64,000 nucleotides of DNA, taken from NCBI RefSeq assembly GCF_900109785.1, contig NZ_FOBH01000002.1, forward strand, positions 372,001 to 436,000, read 5' to 3'. Shown piece after piece: positions 18,527 through 28,093 of this stretch (position 1 is its first letter; each line of letters starts with the position of its first letter). The notes beneath the pieces were generated by a model, which did not search any database, had not been told where the DNA came from, and saw only the letters and a list, made by a program, of their open reading frames with translations. The stretch is from Nitrosovibrio tenuis (lineage in GTDB: Bacteria > Pseudomonadota > Gammaproteobacteria > Burkholderiales > Nitrosomonadaceae). A program made the position numbers and the translations under genes.

Positions 18527-19153
18527 TCAGGCCAAACCATTTTTGATGGCGTAATGGGTTAGCTCGGCGTTGTTTTTGAGCTTCATCTTTTCCAGCAGGC
18601 GGCTGCGGTAGACGCTAACCGTCTTTACAGACAGGCGCATCTCCTCTGCGGCGTCAGTCAGGCTTTTGCCGGACGCAATCAGGCACAGAGTCTGGTATTC
18701 CCTATCGGACAGCGTCTCATGAGGCGACCGGTCAGGGTCTTCACCGAAGCTGTCCGCCATGGCCTCGGCCAGCGTGGCGGTGAGATATTTGCGGCCCTTC
18801 GCCACGTGGTGGATCGCGGCCATCAGCTCGCCCGGCGCGCTCTGCTTGGTGATATAACCCGACGCACCCGCCTTCAGTGCTCGGATAGCATATATGCCTT
18901 CATCGTGCATGCTGAGCATAAGGACGCGGATTTTCGGGCATTCTTTTTTGATTTGCTTCAAGATCTCGATGCCGTTCCTGTCCGGCAAGGATATGTCCAG
19001 CACCACAACATCCCATCCGCCTTCCCGTACTTGCCGCATCGCTTCGGCGCCACGCTCCGCTTCCCCGACAAGCAAGACTTTACCGCTCTCTATCAGGATC
19101 TGCCTCAAGCCTTGGCGGACGATAGCATGATCGTCGACGATGAGAATATTCAT
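18527..19153 (-). CDS. NarL/LuxR-family two-component response regulator
   Basis: 208 aa. The receiver domain (residues 1-120) has the acidic pair Asp7-Asp8 and phospho-acceptor Asp53 in 'VVVLDISLPDRNGIEIL', a Ser/Thr switch in 'VLMLSMHDEG' and Lys in 'SGYITKQSAPGEL'. The C-terminal LuxR-type helix-turn-helix follows ('LSDREYQTLCLIASGKSLTD', 'AAEEMRLSVKTVSVYRSRLL'). The start overlaps the sensor kinase stop by 4 bp, so they form a pair. Its position next to the flagellins, and a NarL-type palindrome in front of flhD, make flagellar genes plausible targets, but this is inference. Confidence 0.95.
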   Translation of the reverse strand: MNILIVDDHAIVRQGLRQILIESGKVLLVGEAERGAEAMRQVREGGWDVVVLDISLPDRNGIEILKQIKKECPKIRVLMLSMHDEGIYAIRALKAGASGYITKQSAPGELMAAIHHVAKGRKYLTATLAEAMADSFGEDPDRSPHETLSDREYQTLCLIASGKSLTDAAEEMRLSVKTVSVYRSRLLEKMKLKNNAELTHYAIKNGLA

Positions 19154-20273
19154 GACTTCACGCCGTTCAGCTGTACGATGGCTGGATCATTCAGCCTTGT
19201 CGCGAGCGGAATCAACAAATGCACCGTAGTACCTCGTCCGGCCATACCGCTTACAGTCAGCTTGCCGTCGAGCAGGCCGGCGCGTTCAATCATGCCGCGA
19301 ATGCCAAAAGAATTGAATTTGGAAGTATCCGCCGGCGTGATGCCGCAGCCGTTATCGCGCACCTCCAGTTGCAATTGGCCTTTCGCTGTATCCGCAACCA
19401 AACTTACCCACGCGCGGGAGGCGCGGCCGTGTTTGGCGATATTTGTAAGCGCTTCCTGAAAAATCCGGAATACCGAAATCGCCACATCCTGTTCCAATTC
19501 GATGTCCTGATGGGCACCAATGACTTCGCACGGAATGCGGAGGCGCTTGCTGAATTCTCCAGCCTCCCATTCGATGGCCGCAACAATGCCAAAATCCATG
19601 ATACCCGGGCGCAGGTCCCGCGATATGCGCTTGATTGAATCCATGGTGCGATCGACCATTTGAGAGACGGTATGGATTTTTGCCACCCATGCCTCGTTTT
19701 CTGCGGCGTCGCTGCCTCCGCTGCCGCCGCGCACGTTGCGAGCCAACCAATCCAGATCAATCTTGATAGCCGTCAGATTGCCGCCCAGGTCATCGTGGAT
19801 TTCCCGAGCAATGCGAATGCGCTCATGTTCCCTTGCCGCTATGATATGAGACGATATTTCTTTGAGCCGTTCATGAGATTCCTTGAGCTCTGTCTCTCGT
19901 TGTCTGCTCTGGGTGATGTTGATAATGATCCCTTCCCAGATGACGCCAATACCTTTCTCCCGGCGCGGACTCGCCCGCAGGCTGACCCACTTTACGTCGT
20001 TATAGGATTCGATCCACAGGCGTCCCTCCCAATTCCATGTGGACAGATTGGCGGCTGATTGTGCTCTGGAATCATACAGGCCTTTTCGGTCCTTCCACAG
20101 TATGATCTCCTCGAACAGCGCGGGATTGGCCTGCAACGTCTCAGCCGTAATCCCAGCACATTGGCGCACTGGTTGCTGACAAACGGTACGGCATATTGAC
20201 CATCTTCGCACAGTATGTACTGGAAAACCATGCCAGGAGCGAGGGAAACGATGGCTCTTGATTGTGCTTCCAT
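19150..20273 (-). pseudogene. PAS sensor histidine kinase (NarX/DegS type), apparent frameshift
   Basis: Two overlapping frames together encode one protein. The first 41 residues, from an ATG at 20273 behind GGATCAGG, reach 'PFVSNQCANVLG' in a PAS domain. The next frame resumes at 'ITAETLQANPALFEEIILW' and continues through PAS/PAC ('GVIWEGIIINITQ'), a HisKA_3 dimerisation domain with 'AREIHDDLGGNLTAIKIDL' (His phospho-acceptor) and an HATPase domain ('EVRDNGCGITPADTSKFNSF', 'GIRGMIERAGLLDGKL'). The break lies at the three C's at 20152-20154; one extra base there would restore the frame. The catalytic part is intact, so this may be a real loss of sensing, a sequencing error, or a gene rescued by an internal start. 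Confidence 0.8.
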
Positions 20274-20611
20274 TATCCTGATCCTTTCAATATCTTTTCT
20301 CTTCTTTTCCTTTTTCTTCTCACTTCAGCCGACGTTATCGGAAGGGGCGATAATACCGTCTCCGCACCCGGTATTTCAATGCGCACATACAGCGGAAAAG
20401 CAGCCAAATTAATTCAGGAAAAAAGCGGGCGTACTCAATGCCTCAAGCGTATACCACTCTTGCGGGTGGACACAACTCTTTGACAATCGATAGGTTCCGC
20501 CAAAGCCTTCCTTTTAATTCGCTCCCATTCAGCGCGAGGGAATTTCTAAAAATGGAATTATCCACATCCCATCAAATCAAATAATGATGGGTATGTCCAG
20601 GACAGTCGGCA
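20274..20611. other. Gap between sensor kinase and thioredoxin-like gene
   Basis: This 338-bp gap contains the kinase promoter side and a 7-bp-stem inverted repeat (CCCATCA/TGATGGG, 20568-20591) just downstream of the thioredoxin-like gene. No T-run follows the repeat. I see no coding potential. Confidence 0.4.
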
Positions 20612-20938
20612 TCATACTGTGCCGGAAACCCTATCCAGGGCTTCACTAATCACTGCGGCATCGGCGGGGCGGACCAGGCGGGCGATTTCTTTGCCGTCCT
20701 TTAAAAAAATCAGAGTCGGCCAGAGCGTGACGCGAAAAGACCGCCCAAGCGGACGACCCTTGCCGTCTTCTACCTTTATGTGGCGTATGGCAGGGCGCTC
20801 GGAGAGCGCCGATGCAATCAATGGTTGGGCAGCGCGGCAATAGCCGCACCATGAAGCGCCGAATTCCAGAAGCGTTACCCCACGGAGGAAATCAATCTCG
20901 GCGCGTTTGGGTTCGCTCGCGGCATAAGTATTGTTCAT
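20612..20938 (-). CDS. Thioredoxin-family protein
   Basis: 108 aa cytosolic protein with no signal peptide. The thioredoxin fold is supported by 'TLLEFGASWCGYCRAAQPL' (active-site Cys31-Gly-Tyr-Cys34) and the cis-proline strand 'VTLWPTLIFLKDGKEIARL'. The WCGYC variant and the short N-terminus separate it from canonical TrxA (WCGPC), suggesting a specialised disulfide reductase. It lies alone between the two-component genes and the HDOD gene, with 150-bp-plus gaps either side. The substrate is unknown. Confidence 0.9.
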   Translation of the reverse strand: MNNTYAASEPKRAEIDFLRGVTLLEFGASWCGYCRAAQPLIASALSERPAIRHIKVEDGKGRPLGRSFRVTLWPTLIFLKDGKEIARLVRPADAAVISEALDRVSGTV

Positions 20939-21090
20939 GCATCCATTATAAATACTTCAGCCCCACCGGGGAATTCAGCCGTGCCGGATGGATTGATCGG
21001 TGTAATAAAGTAACGGCTTATGCTCTGCTACAACTTCAGTCATCCTCAATTCATCCGTGGATTTTGGCTGGTTCTCATAAGAGGACAAAG

Positions 21091-22395
21091 CTAAGTTACA
21101 TTACGCTTGCATACATTGGACAACAAATTATTGCTCCATTCAAACGCTTCCAATTGCAGGGGATAAAGATCTGCAACCGGCAGTTCCAATTTAACAAGCA
21201 GCGGTAATAGAAGCCGGCTGGCCTCAGCGGGTTTTTCAATATATTCGGATAGCTTCAGCAAGTCACCGTAAAAGCCGGCGCGATATAATAAAGCTTCGCT
21301 GACATCCTTGCCGAGAACCATCCGTTCAAGAATTTTCTTCATGGGTTGTCCGAATAGTGCGTCCAGCAGGGATAGGATACCAACCGTGAAAGCGGTATCG
21401 GCGACAGCCTTGGTCGCAGGTTTCAATTTTTCCGCGGCGAGCTCAAGAAGTTTGCCCCGCGTCGTTGCCAGCAATAGAAGTGGCGATGCGAGCTGAGTAC
21501 TGGTATGACTCCCGACATAGAGCTGGATTTGCAGCCATCGCTGCAGTTGGCGGCGGCCCAACACCACTAAAGCCTCACTTAATGAGTTGATGCTCTTCGT
21601 GATGCCCATCCCGGGCGTATTGACCAGCCTCAGCAATGACAGGCAGAGCGATACTTCCTTCTTGATGCTGTGCTCGATTTCCGCATTATCGGCATCCCTG
21701 GCTAGCAACATCATCAACTGCACAATTACCGATTGCGAGGTGGTCAGCGTTTTGCCCGACAGAATAGCGGGCTTGGCAAAATAATAGCCTTGGTGATAGT
21801 CGAATCCAAGATCCAGATAATTCCGGAACTGCTCGATCGTGTCCACTTTTTCTGCCAGAAGTAATTTGTTGGCCTGCTTGAACTGATCGACCACGATGAC
21901 TATGTCTTCCCAGGTCATGGCAAACGTATTGATTTTGACGATCTCTATCAGGGGCAGCAGCGGCTTGATGTAGTCGGAATACGTAATCACATCGTCGAGC
22001 GCAAACGTGTACCCTTCATCCACCATTTTGGAGACGCGCTGGACAAGCTCGGAAGTTACGTTGATTGTTTGAGGAATTTCAAGCACGATCCTCTGGCTTG
22101 GCAGAAAATCAACCAGGTCACGCATGAGCGTAGCATAGTCGACATTCAAGAATCCCCTGACTCCGCCAATTACATTTTCAAGACCGAGTTCCGATGCATG
22201 CGCGATTATGGAGACAGCTCCGCGCCAGTTGTCCGCGTCGCTCGCTGAACAAGCTTCCGGACGGCGGAACAATAATTCATAAGCAACAAGGTTCTCGTTC
22301 CGATCCAGAATCGGTTGGCGTGCAAGGAAAAACTCCTTCACTTGAGGAGCAAAAGAAAAATCGTGAGCCATATCGGGATCGTTCGTCGGTCTCAA
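21091..22395 (-). CDS. EAL-like/HDOD domain signalling protein (YuxH type)
   Basis: 434 aa. The N-terminal ~220 residues form an EAL-like domain: 'FLARQPILDRNENLVAYELL' opens it, but the EAL triad reads 'YELLFR'. Later motifs are altered too ('FALDDVITY' instead of DDFGxG). These proteins usually lack phosphodiesterase activity and bind or sense instead. The C-terminal half is a HDOD domain ('LVNTPGMGITKSINSLSEAL', 'LGRRQLQRWLQIQLYVG'). Placed beside flgL within the flagellar locus, it may link c-di-GMP or other signals to motility (inference). The start could also be the Met nine codons in (MAHDFSFAP). Confidence 0.88.
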   Translation of the reverse strand: MRPTNDPDMAHDFSFAPQVKEFFLARQPILDRNENLVAYELLFRRPEACSASDADNWRGAVSIIAHASELGLENVIGGVRGFLNVDYATLMRDLVDFLPSQRIVLEIPQTINVTSELVQRVSKMVDEGYTFALDDVITYSDYIKPLLPLIEIVKINTFAMTWEDIVIVVDQFKQANKLLLAEKVDTIEQFRNYLDLGFDYHQGYYFAKPAILSGKTLTTSQSVIVQLMMLLARDADNAEIEHSIKKEVSLCLSLLRLVNTPGMGITKSINSLSEALVVLGRRQLQRWLQIQLYVGSHTSTQLASPLLLLATTRGKLLELAAEKLKPATKAVADTAFTVGILSLLDALFGQPMKKILERMVLGKDVSEALLYRAGFYGDLLKLSEYIEKPAEASRLLLPLLVKLELPVADLYPLQLEAFEWSNNLLSNVCKRNVT

Positions 22396-22624
22396 TTCAT
22401 CCGTTAAAAAACCCGAACCCCGTTATGCTGAAATCGCGCCGAAGAGCTGTAAAGATAAATAGCCTGAACAACCAGCTTAGCGGCAACATTCTCGCACTCT
22501 GCCGATATCTGACAGAGCCGTTATGAAACTTGTTTCGCGGACTATCGTTTGATGCCGGATCGGTCTCCAGGCGGACTTGCATCCTTGGGTTGTGAATGGC
22601 AAATATTCGGGAATCCAATCACCA

Positions 22625-23560
22625 TCACTTTATATAGTCGAACAACGACAGACCTTGCACGTTCAGAAACGCTTTTTGCGTCGCTTCCAGGTATGTCTGC
22701 TGTTGCTTAAGGTCACTTATAGCCTTGGCGTAATCGACATCCTGCAGATCGGAAAGCTGCTGCTTGTATTGGATGTTCAAGTCGTCTCCACTCGCGTTTA
22801 GCGTGTCCAATTCCTTTGCGCGCGTCCCCACCGACGCATGGACGCGCAAGACATTGTCAAGGGAATTGGACAGGTTGGCCTGAGCAGCGCTCAGGCCGCT
22901 GGCCAGCGCAGCCTTGTCGGCAGCATTGGTTACCGGGGTTTCAAGGATATTGATGAGATCGGAGAGCGTTTTGAACATACTTTGGTACCCGCCCCCTGAA
23001 GCCGGAATGCGCTCGAATACTTCTTTTCCCGACTCGTTTACCGCAAGCTGGCGTGATGCACTGGCCTGTACCATCCGCAGCCCCTCATCGCCGGAATACT
23101 GAACGCCGCTGCCCGTATCAGCGAACGGTTTTGTCCCGCTCTGAAAACCGGAAAACAGGTATTGCCCATTCCCGTCGGTTCGGTTGGCGAGGCCCAGCAA
23201 TTCGTCGAGGCTACCGCGCAATTCGGTTGCGATGGACCGCCGGTCGCTGTCGTTAAGCGTGCCGTTGCCCGCAGAGACGGTAAGTCCCTGCGCATTTTGC
23301 AGGAGGTTGGTTACTCCGCTCAGAGCCCCTTCCAATACCGCAAGACTGCCGGCGGCACTCTGCCGGTTCGAGGCATATTGGGTATTGGCTGAATCGGCCT
23401 GCGATACCTCCAACGCCCGCACATAGGCCGCCGGATCCTCCGATGGTGTTAGCATGCGTTGGCCGCCGCTTATCTGCTCCAGCGTCTTGAGCTGCGCAGT
23501 CTGCTGACGACCAAGCGCAGCAATGCCAACTTCATAAGCGGTATTACTACTGACGCGCAT
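22625..23560 (-). CDS. flgL: Flagellar hook-filament junction protein FlgL (HAP3)
   Basis: 311 aa. FlgL joins the hook to the filament together with FlgK. The N-terminal flagellin-like motif 'MRVSSNTAYEVGIAALGRQQ' and the 'RMLTPSEDPAAYVRALEVSQ' segment are typical, as is the C-terminal 'DLQDVDYAKAISDLKQQQTY' coiled coil. It lies 136 bp after flgK, presumably co-transcribed from the flgK sigma-28 promoter. Confidence 0.95.
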   Translation of the reverse strand: MRVSSNTAYEVGIAALGRQQTAQLKTLEQISGGQRMLTPSEDPAAYVRALEVSQADSANTQYASNRQSAAGSLAVLEGALSGVTNLLQNAQGLTVSAGNGTLNDSDRRSIATELRGSLDELLGLANRTDGNGQYLFSGFQSGTKPFADTGSGVQYSGDEGLRMVQASASRQLAVNESGKEVFERIPASGGGYQSMFKTLSDLINILETPVTNAADKAALASGLSAAQANLSNSLDNVLRVHASVGTRAKELDTLNASGDDLNIQYKQQLSDLQDVDYAKAISDLKQQQTYLEATQKAFLNVQGLSLFDYIK

Positions 23561-23696
23561 TGTTGCTCTCCTTTCTCTTTGTCGTTTGAGCTGTGATGTT
23601 GGCGATAGTCTCCAGGGACTGATCCGGGAAACCAGCTACAAATTACTTAAATTGCATAAACAGGACCATGATGCATATACACTGCGCACTGCTAAC

Positions 23697-25616
23697 CTAT
23701 CTCATTACCGCGAGCAGAGTGTCAAACATCTGGCTGGCAGTCTGTATTACCTTGCTGGCTGCCTGATATGCCTGCTGATAACGCAGCAGGTTGGCAGCTT
23801 CCTCATCCAGGTTGACCCCGGATTCTGATTGCTGCAAAGCCTGCGTCTGGCTCAACAGCGCCGTTTGGGCTTTGCTGGTCACTTCCAGCTCCCGGGCTTT
23901 ATTACCCACTAGGCTTACGACCTGTCCATAAGCTGCCTGGTAGGTTGCCGTGCCGCCTGCGAGTACGCTGCGAGTCTGCAGCGCTCCCAACAATAAAGCG
24001 TTCCGGTTATCATCGGCTCCACGGGTGTTGGGCCCGATGCTGAACGTATCGCCCGGCTTGGGTGATCCGGTGATTTGCACTGTCCAGCCATTGAAGCTGA
24101 TCGGGTTGCCCCGAACAAAGATAATGCCTCCAGGATTACCTGTTCCCACGCCATTCACGTCGAAAGTCGTAGCGCTGGTGAATGTGATCGTCACGGGCTG
24201 TTTCAGATTTGGATCGGTTGGCGGCGGTGCATTAACGGTACCGGCGCTAATCCGTCCGGTACCTGTATTGGCGAGCTGGGCATCGGTACGGATCGGTGCG
24301 GCAGCTGCAATCAGGCTTGTGTCCTGAATGGCTACGCCGATTTGCCCCGCGCCATTTACGGTAGGCCGGATGAGAAATTCATCTCCCGCAGCCGTGGCGC
24401 CCGAAGTGAGGCTCAAGCGTACGCCATCTACTGTCTGCGGAAAGGTGGCGAAAGTTTGCGCGGCACCTTCAATGCCGTTTGTGATCTGCGTAAGTGTGTA
24501 AAGGGTACCATCGAAGCGTAAACGGTAATCGCTCACGGTAAGGGCGCTATGATTAACGATGTCAGCGCTTATAACCGCGCTGCCGCCATTCTTTATGGAA
24601 GGAGTCACCGATGGGCTTGGGGAGGTAAAAAAGGCACCTCCCGCGTTACCCTGAACGTCCTGCCCCAGCGCCTGCTGCGCGTTGAAAGTGCCCGCCAGGC
24701 CAATGGCGAGACGTCCCAGACCGTTGCGCACAGCATCGATCGCTTCATTGCGAAATTGCAACAGGCCGCCCAGCTTACCGCCATCCAGGGCCGATTCCTT
24801 AATCGGTACACTATTGCCGCCTGATCCATAGGCTATTTCCAGACGGTGTGCGTCCGTCGGCGAAGCTATAGTGTCAAGCTGGAACGATTTCGGACCCGCG
24901 ACCAACGCCTGCCCCGCACCGATGAAAACACTATACGCACCATCGCCCTGTACAACTACTTTGGCGCGGGTTTCCTGATTGAGCTGATTTACCAGTTCGT
25001 CACGCTGATCGCGCAGGTCGTTTGCCGGTTGGGCACCCGCCGCGCCTTCAGCCAAACCAATGGTTTCGTTCAGTTTGGCGATCCGTTCCGCAAGTGTATT
25101 GATGAGTGAAACACTATTCTCGATCTGTGTGTTCACCCCACCCTGAATCTCATCGAGACGATCGTTCATCGACTGAAAATGCCGTACCAGCACCTCGGCA
25201 TTGGATAGCATGGATTGCCGTGAGGCAATGTCAGAAGGATGAGTAGCAACCCCTTGCACGCTGGCAAAAAAATCCTGTAGTGCCGGGGACAATCCCAGTT
25301 GGCCGCTCGGGTCAGCGAGCAGGCTATCGATCTGCTTCATCTGGGAGAGATATGTGTCGAGCTGGCTGGATTCGGTTTGTGCCTGCGCGACCTGATTCGC
25401 AAGAAATTGATTATATGCACGCTTTACCGAATCAATCTGTACGCCCTGGCCTATGAACCCACTACCGGTCCCTTGGGCCTGATTGGCGGACTGAACGATC
25501 TGCTGACGCGTGTAGCCGGGAGTGGCCGCATTACTGACGTTGTGGCTGGCCACGAGCAAACCGTGCTGCGCGGCGTTCAATGCGCTGAGGCCAATGCCGA
25601 AAATACTATTACCCAT
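23697..25616 (-). CDS. flgK: Flagellar hook-filament junction protein FlgK (HAP1)
   Basis: 639 aa. The N-terminus 'SIFGIGLSALNAAQHGLLVA' with 'HNVSNAATPGYTRQQ' is the rod/hook/HAP signature. The C-terminal 'VNLDEEAANLLRYQQAYQAA' and 'VIQTASQMFDTLLAVM' form the matching D0 helix. The central ~300 residues are variable and Gly/Thr-rich. A sigma-28 promoter ends 34 bp upstream, placing it in the late class. Confidence 0.96.
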   Translation of the reverse strand: MGNSIFGIGLSALNAAQHGLLVASHNVSNAATPGYTRQQIVQSANQAQGTGSGFIGQGVQIDSVKRAYNQFLANQVAQAQTESSQLDTYLSQMKQIDSLLADPSGQLGLSPALQDFFASVQGVATHPSDIASRQSMLSNAEVLVRHFQSMNDRLDEIQGGVNTQIENSVSLINTLAERIAKLNETIGLAEGAAGAQPANDLRDQRDELVNQLNQETRAKVVVQGDGAYSVFIGAGQALVAGPKSFQLDTIASPTDAHRLEIAYGSGGNSVPIKESALDGGKLGGLLQFRNEAIDAVRNGLGRLAIGLAGTFNAQQALGQDVQGNAGGAFFTSPSPSVTPSIKNGGSAVISADIVNHSALTVSDYRLRFDGTLYTLTQITNGIEGAAQTFATFPQTVDGVRLSLTSGATAAGDEFLIRPTVNGAGQIGVAIQDTSLIAAAAPIRTDAQLANTGTGRISAGTVNAPPPTDPNLKQPVTITFTSATTFDVNGVGTGNPGGIIFVRGNPISFNGWTVQITGSPKPGDTFSIGPNTRGADDNRNALLLGALQTRSVLAGGTATYQAAYGQVVSLVGNKARELEVTSKAQTALLSQTQALQQSESGVNLDEEAANLLRYQQAYQAASKVIQTASQMFDTLLAVMR

Positions 25617-25967
25617 GCTCCACCCTGGCCATATTTATTCGCTAATATCTTAACGGCGCCACACGGAATATATTTAGCTCCAACATTTCACCAAACAGCC
25701 GATAATTGTGGAAAGCAGCATGAACCATGGTATTTGGTTAACAGGGCTGCTTTGGGCATTTTTGTGCCCTGCTTCGCGTCAGTAGGCTCGGCTATTGGCT
25801 TGGCGCGGGATGCATAAATCCACTCCAAAACACCTCGCCCTTATCCTGCGATGCGGTGAAATATCCGGGCCAGCCCTGACAAATCACATACGTGCGTTCG
25901 CATGCTCCTGTCATACTTACCTGGGATGAGATATATACGTTGCAGCGAAATATCGCCGATTGCTCCA
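25617..25967. other. flgJ-flgK gap holding the flgK promoter
   Basis: This 351-bp gap interrupts the flg run. It contains the flgK sigma-28 box at its right-hand start. The rest shows no convincing ORF or repeat. flgJ transcription probably ends here. Confidence 0.5.
25650..25676 (-). promoter_or_regulatory. Sigma-28 (FliA) promoter of flgKL
   Basis: Minus strand: TAAA, exactly 15 bases, GCCGTTAA. It is the best -10 match in the window (7 of 8 to GCCGATAA). The predicted start site is only about 25-30 nt before the flgK ATG. Confidence 0.88.
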
Positions 25968-26963
25968 TCAGGACAGTTGGGCGCGCTTGATGATCCGGCT
26001 CAACTTATCCGCATAGTTCGGATCGGTCGCATAGCCCGCCCGCTGCAGGCCATGTGCAAAACCTTCCGCATCAATGCCCTGTGCCGCCTGTGCCAGCACT
26101 CCTGCATAGCGCGGATTGCTGCGTAGGAAATTGGCATAATCCCGGAAGGCATCGGCGTAGGAAGAGTAAGCCCGGAATTTTTCGACGGTCTTACGCGCAA
26201 CACCGTTTACGTATTCTGTCGTCGCCGCTTCCACGACCGGCCCACTCCAGTTGGCACCAGCTTTTATGCCGAACAAATTATGGCTGGGAGTTCCGTCCGC
26301 TGCGCGAAGCTCCCGTTTACCCCATCCGCTTTCAAGTGCTGCCTGCCCGAGCATGAACCGCGCCGGTATGCCTGTAGTCTGGCTGGCTTCGTGTGCATGG
26401 GCCATTAGCCGAGCCTGAAATTCCATGGTCGGGGACTGTTGTATCTGTGATTGTTGCCCGGGCTGAAACGCCGTGGCCCCTGCCTGCTGTGCCTGCCCCG
26501 ATGGTGGCGGTTGTTCCTGCGCTTGTGCCCCTTGTTGCACGACTGGATGAAGGGCGTCCGCCTGCCGCGCAGCCGGAGGCAGCGCTCCCATGTTGCGCAC
26601 TTCTTCAGTGCGCAACTGGCTGGGAACCGGCGCATCAGTCTGTGGTGCCGTGTCGGGCGGCAGACTATGTTGCAGCTGTCGCATCATGATCTCGGCCAGG
26701 CCAGCACCGCGTGCCGCCATGCTCTGGGACAACTGTTGATCGAGCATCGAGACGTAAAGACGGGTTTGCTCGCTGTCCATCAAACTGTCTTTTGGCGTGG
26801 CCTCACGCATGCTCTTGAGCATCATGTTCAGGAAAAGAGCCTCGAACTGCCTGGCAGCGGCTTCAAGTCCGGCCTGCCCGGTTTTCCTCGCGGCGACGCG
26901 CAACTCACTGACCGCTTGCACATCGAGCGCGAACTTACCGGAGATATCAGCTGGGGCTGCCAT
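25968..26963 (-). CDS. flgJ: Flagellar rod-cap/peptidoglycan hydrolase FlgJ
   Basis: 331 aa, the dual-domain form of beta/gamma-proteobacteria. The N-terminal rod-cap domain ('AARQFEALFLNMMLKSMREA') covers about residues 30-105. A Pro/Gln/Ala-rich linker follows. The C-terminal glucosaminidase-type domain has 'FMLGQAALESGWGKRELRAA' (catalytic Glu), 'HNLFGIKAGANWSG' and 'FRAYSSYADAFRDYANFL'. It drills the peptidoglycan for the rod. Its start overlaps the flgI stop by one base (TGATG). Confidence 0.96.
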   Translation of the reverse strand: MAAPADISGKFALDVQAVSELRVAARKTGQAGLEAAARQFEALFLNMMLKSMREATPKDSLMDSEQTRLYVSMLDQQLSQSMAARGAGLAEIMMRQLQHSLPPDTAPQTDAPVPSQLRTEEVRNMGALPPAARQADALHPVVQQGAQAQEQPPPSGQAQQAGATAFQPGQQSQIQQSPTMEFQARLMAHAHEASQTTGIPARFMLGQAALESGWGKRELRAADGTPSHNLFGIKAGANWSGPVVEAATTEYVNGVARKTVEKFRAYSSYADAFRDYANFLRSNPRYAGVLAQAAQGIDAEGFAHGLQRAGYATDPNYADKLSRIIKRAQLS

Positions 26964-28090
26964 CAGATGATCTCCAATTCCGCCCGCAGCGCTCCGGCCG
27001 ATTTCATCGCCTGCAATATCGCCAACAAGTCTTGCGGTGTTGCCCCGATTGCATTCAGCGCCTTCACCACTTCAGCCAGCGATGTGCCCTGGACCATTGT
27101 GAGCAGGCCTGATTCCTGCTTGATCTCAATGGTCGAGCGCTGTGCCTGCACCGTTTGTCCGCTGGAAAATGGCCCTGGTTGGCTGATCACGGGCTCAGTG
27201 CTGATGACCACGGATAAGTTGCCGTGGGCGACGGCGCATGGTTCCACTGTCGCAGCCTGATTCATCACGACCGAGCCGGTACGGCTGTTGACGATCACCT
27301 TGGCTTGCGCCTGGGCTGGGTTGATATTCAGGCTCTCCATTTCCGCCATGAATGCCACGCGTTGGTCACTGCCTGCCGGTGTCCGCACCTGAACCGTCCG
27401 GCCATCCAGCGCCGAAGCAGTGGCTTCGCCAAACCGAGTATTGATCGCATCCACCACCTTCCGCGTGTTGGAAAAATCTGTGGTGTTCAGCTCGAGACGT
27501 ATGAGATCGTCCTGTCCCAGCGCTACCGGCACGGCGCGCTCGACCGTCGCACCGCCAGTGATACGCCCCACGCTCAAATGGTTGACCTGCACCTTGCTGC
27601 CGCTGGCAGAGGCCCCGAATCCGCCGACCAGCAGGTTACCCTGGGCCATTCCATAGACCTGGCCGTCGGCCCCCTTGAGCGGAGTCATGAGCAACGTGCC
27701 GCCGCGCAGGCTCCTGGCGTTGCCCATGCTCGACACCGTCACATCGATCATCTGGCCTGGCTGAGCAAGCGACGGCAGCACGGCGGTTACCATCACGGCA
27801 GCCACATTTCTCAAACGCATATTGGTGCCTGGCGGTACGTTGATACCCATCTGCATCAGCATGCTGGTGAGGGTTTGTATGGTAAACGGAGTCTGAATAG
27901 TTTGATCGCCTGTGCCATCCAGCCCCACCACCAGGCCGTAGCCAACGAGCTGGTTGGGACGCACGCCCTGGACCGAAGCCAGATCTTTTATGCGATCGGC
28001 CTGAGCCGTCGTTGCGATGGCGCAGCACGCCAGCCATAGGATAACCAGCAATGGAGCAGCGAGCCGGGGTGTCGCACTTGCTTTTTTCAT
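26963..28090 (-). CDS. flgI: Flagellar P-ring protein FlgI
   Basis: 375 aa with a Sec signal peptide ('[20 protein letters not shown]', cleavage about residue 31). The mature start '[20 protein letters not shown]' and '[13 protein letters not shown]' are diagnostic. FlgI forms the periplasmic P-ring bushing in peptidoglycan. It lies between flgH (3-bp gap) and flgJ (1-base overlap), strongly suggesting one transcript. Confidence 0.97.
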   Translation of the reverse strand: MKKASATPRLAAPLLVILWLACCAIATTAQADRIKDLASVQGVRPNQLVGYGLVVGLDGTGDQTIQTPFTIQTLTSMLMQMGINVPPGTNMRLRNVAAVMVTAVLPSLAQPGQMIDVTVSSMGNARSLRGGTLLMTPLKGADGQVYGMAQGNLLVGGFGASASGSKVQVNHLSVGRITGGATVERAVPVALGQDDLIRLELNTTDFSNTRKVVDAINTRFGEATASALDGRTVQVRTPAGSDQRVAFMAEMESLNINPAQAQAKVIVNSRTGSVVMNQAATVEPCAVAHGNLSVVISTEPVISQPGPFSSGQTVQAQRSTIEIKQESGLLTMVQGTSLAEVVKALNAIGATPQDLLAILQAMKSAGALRAELEII

Positions 28091-28093
28091 AGT

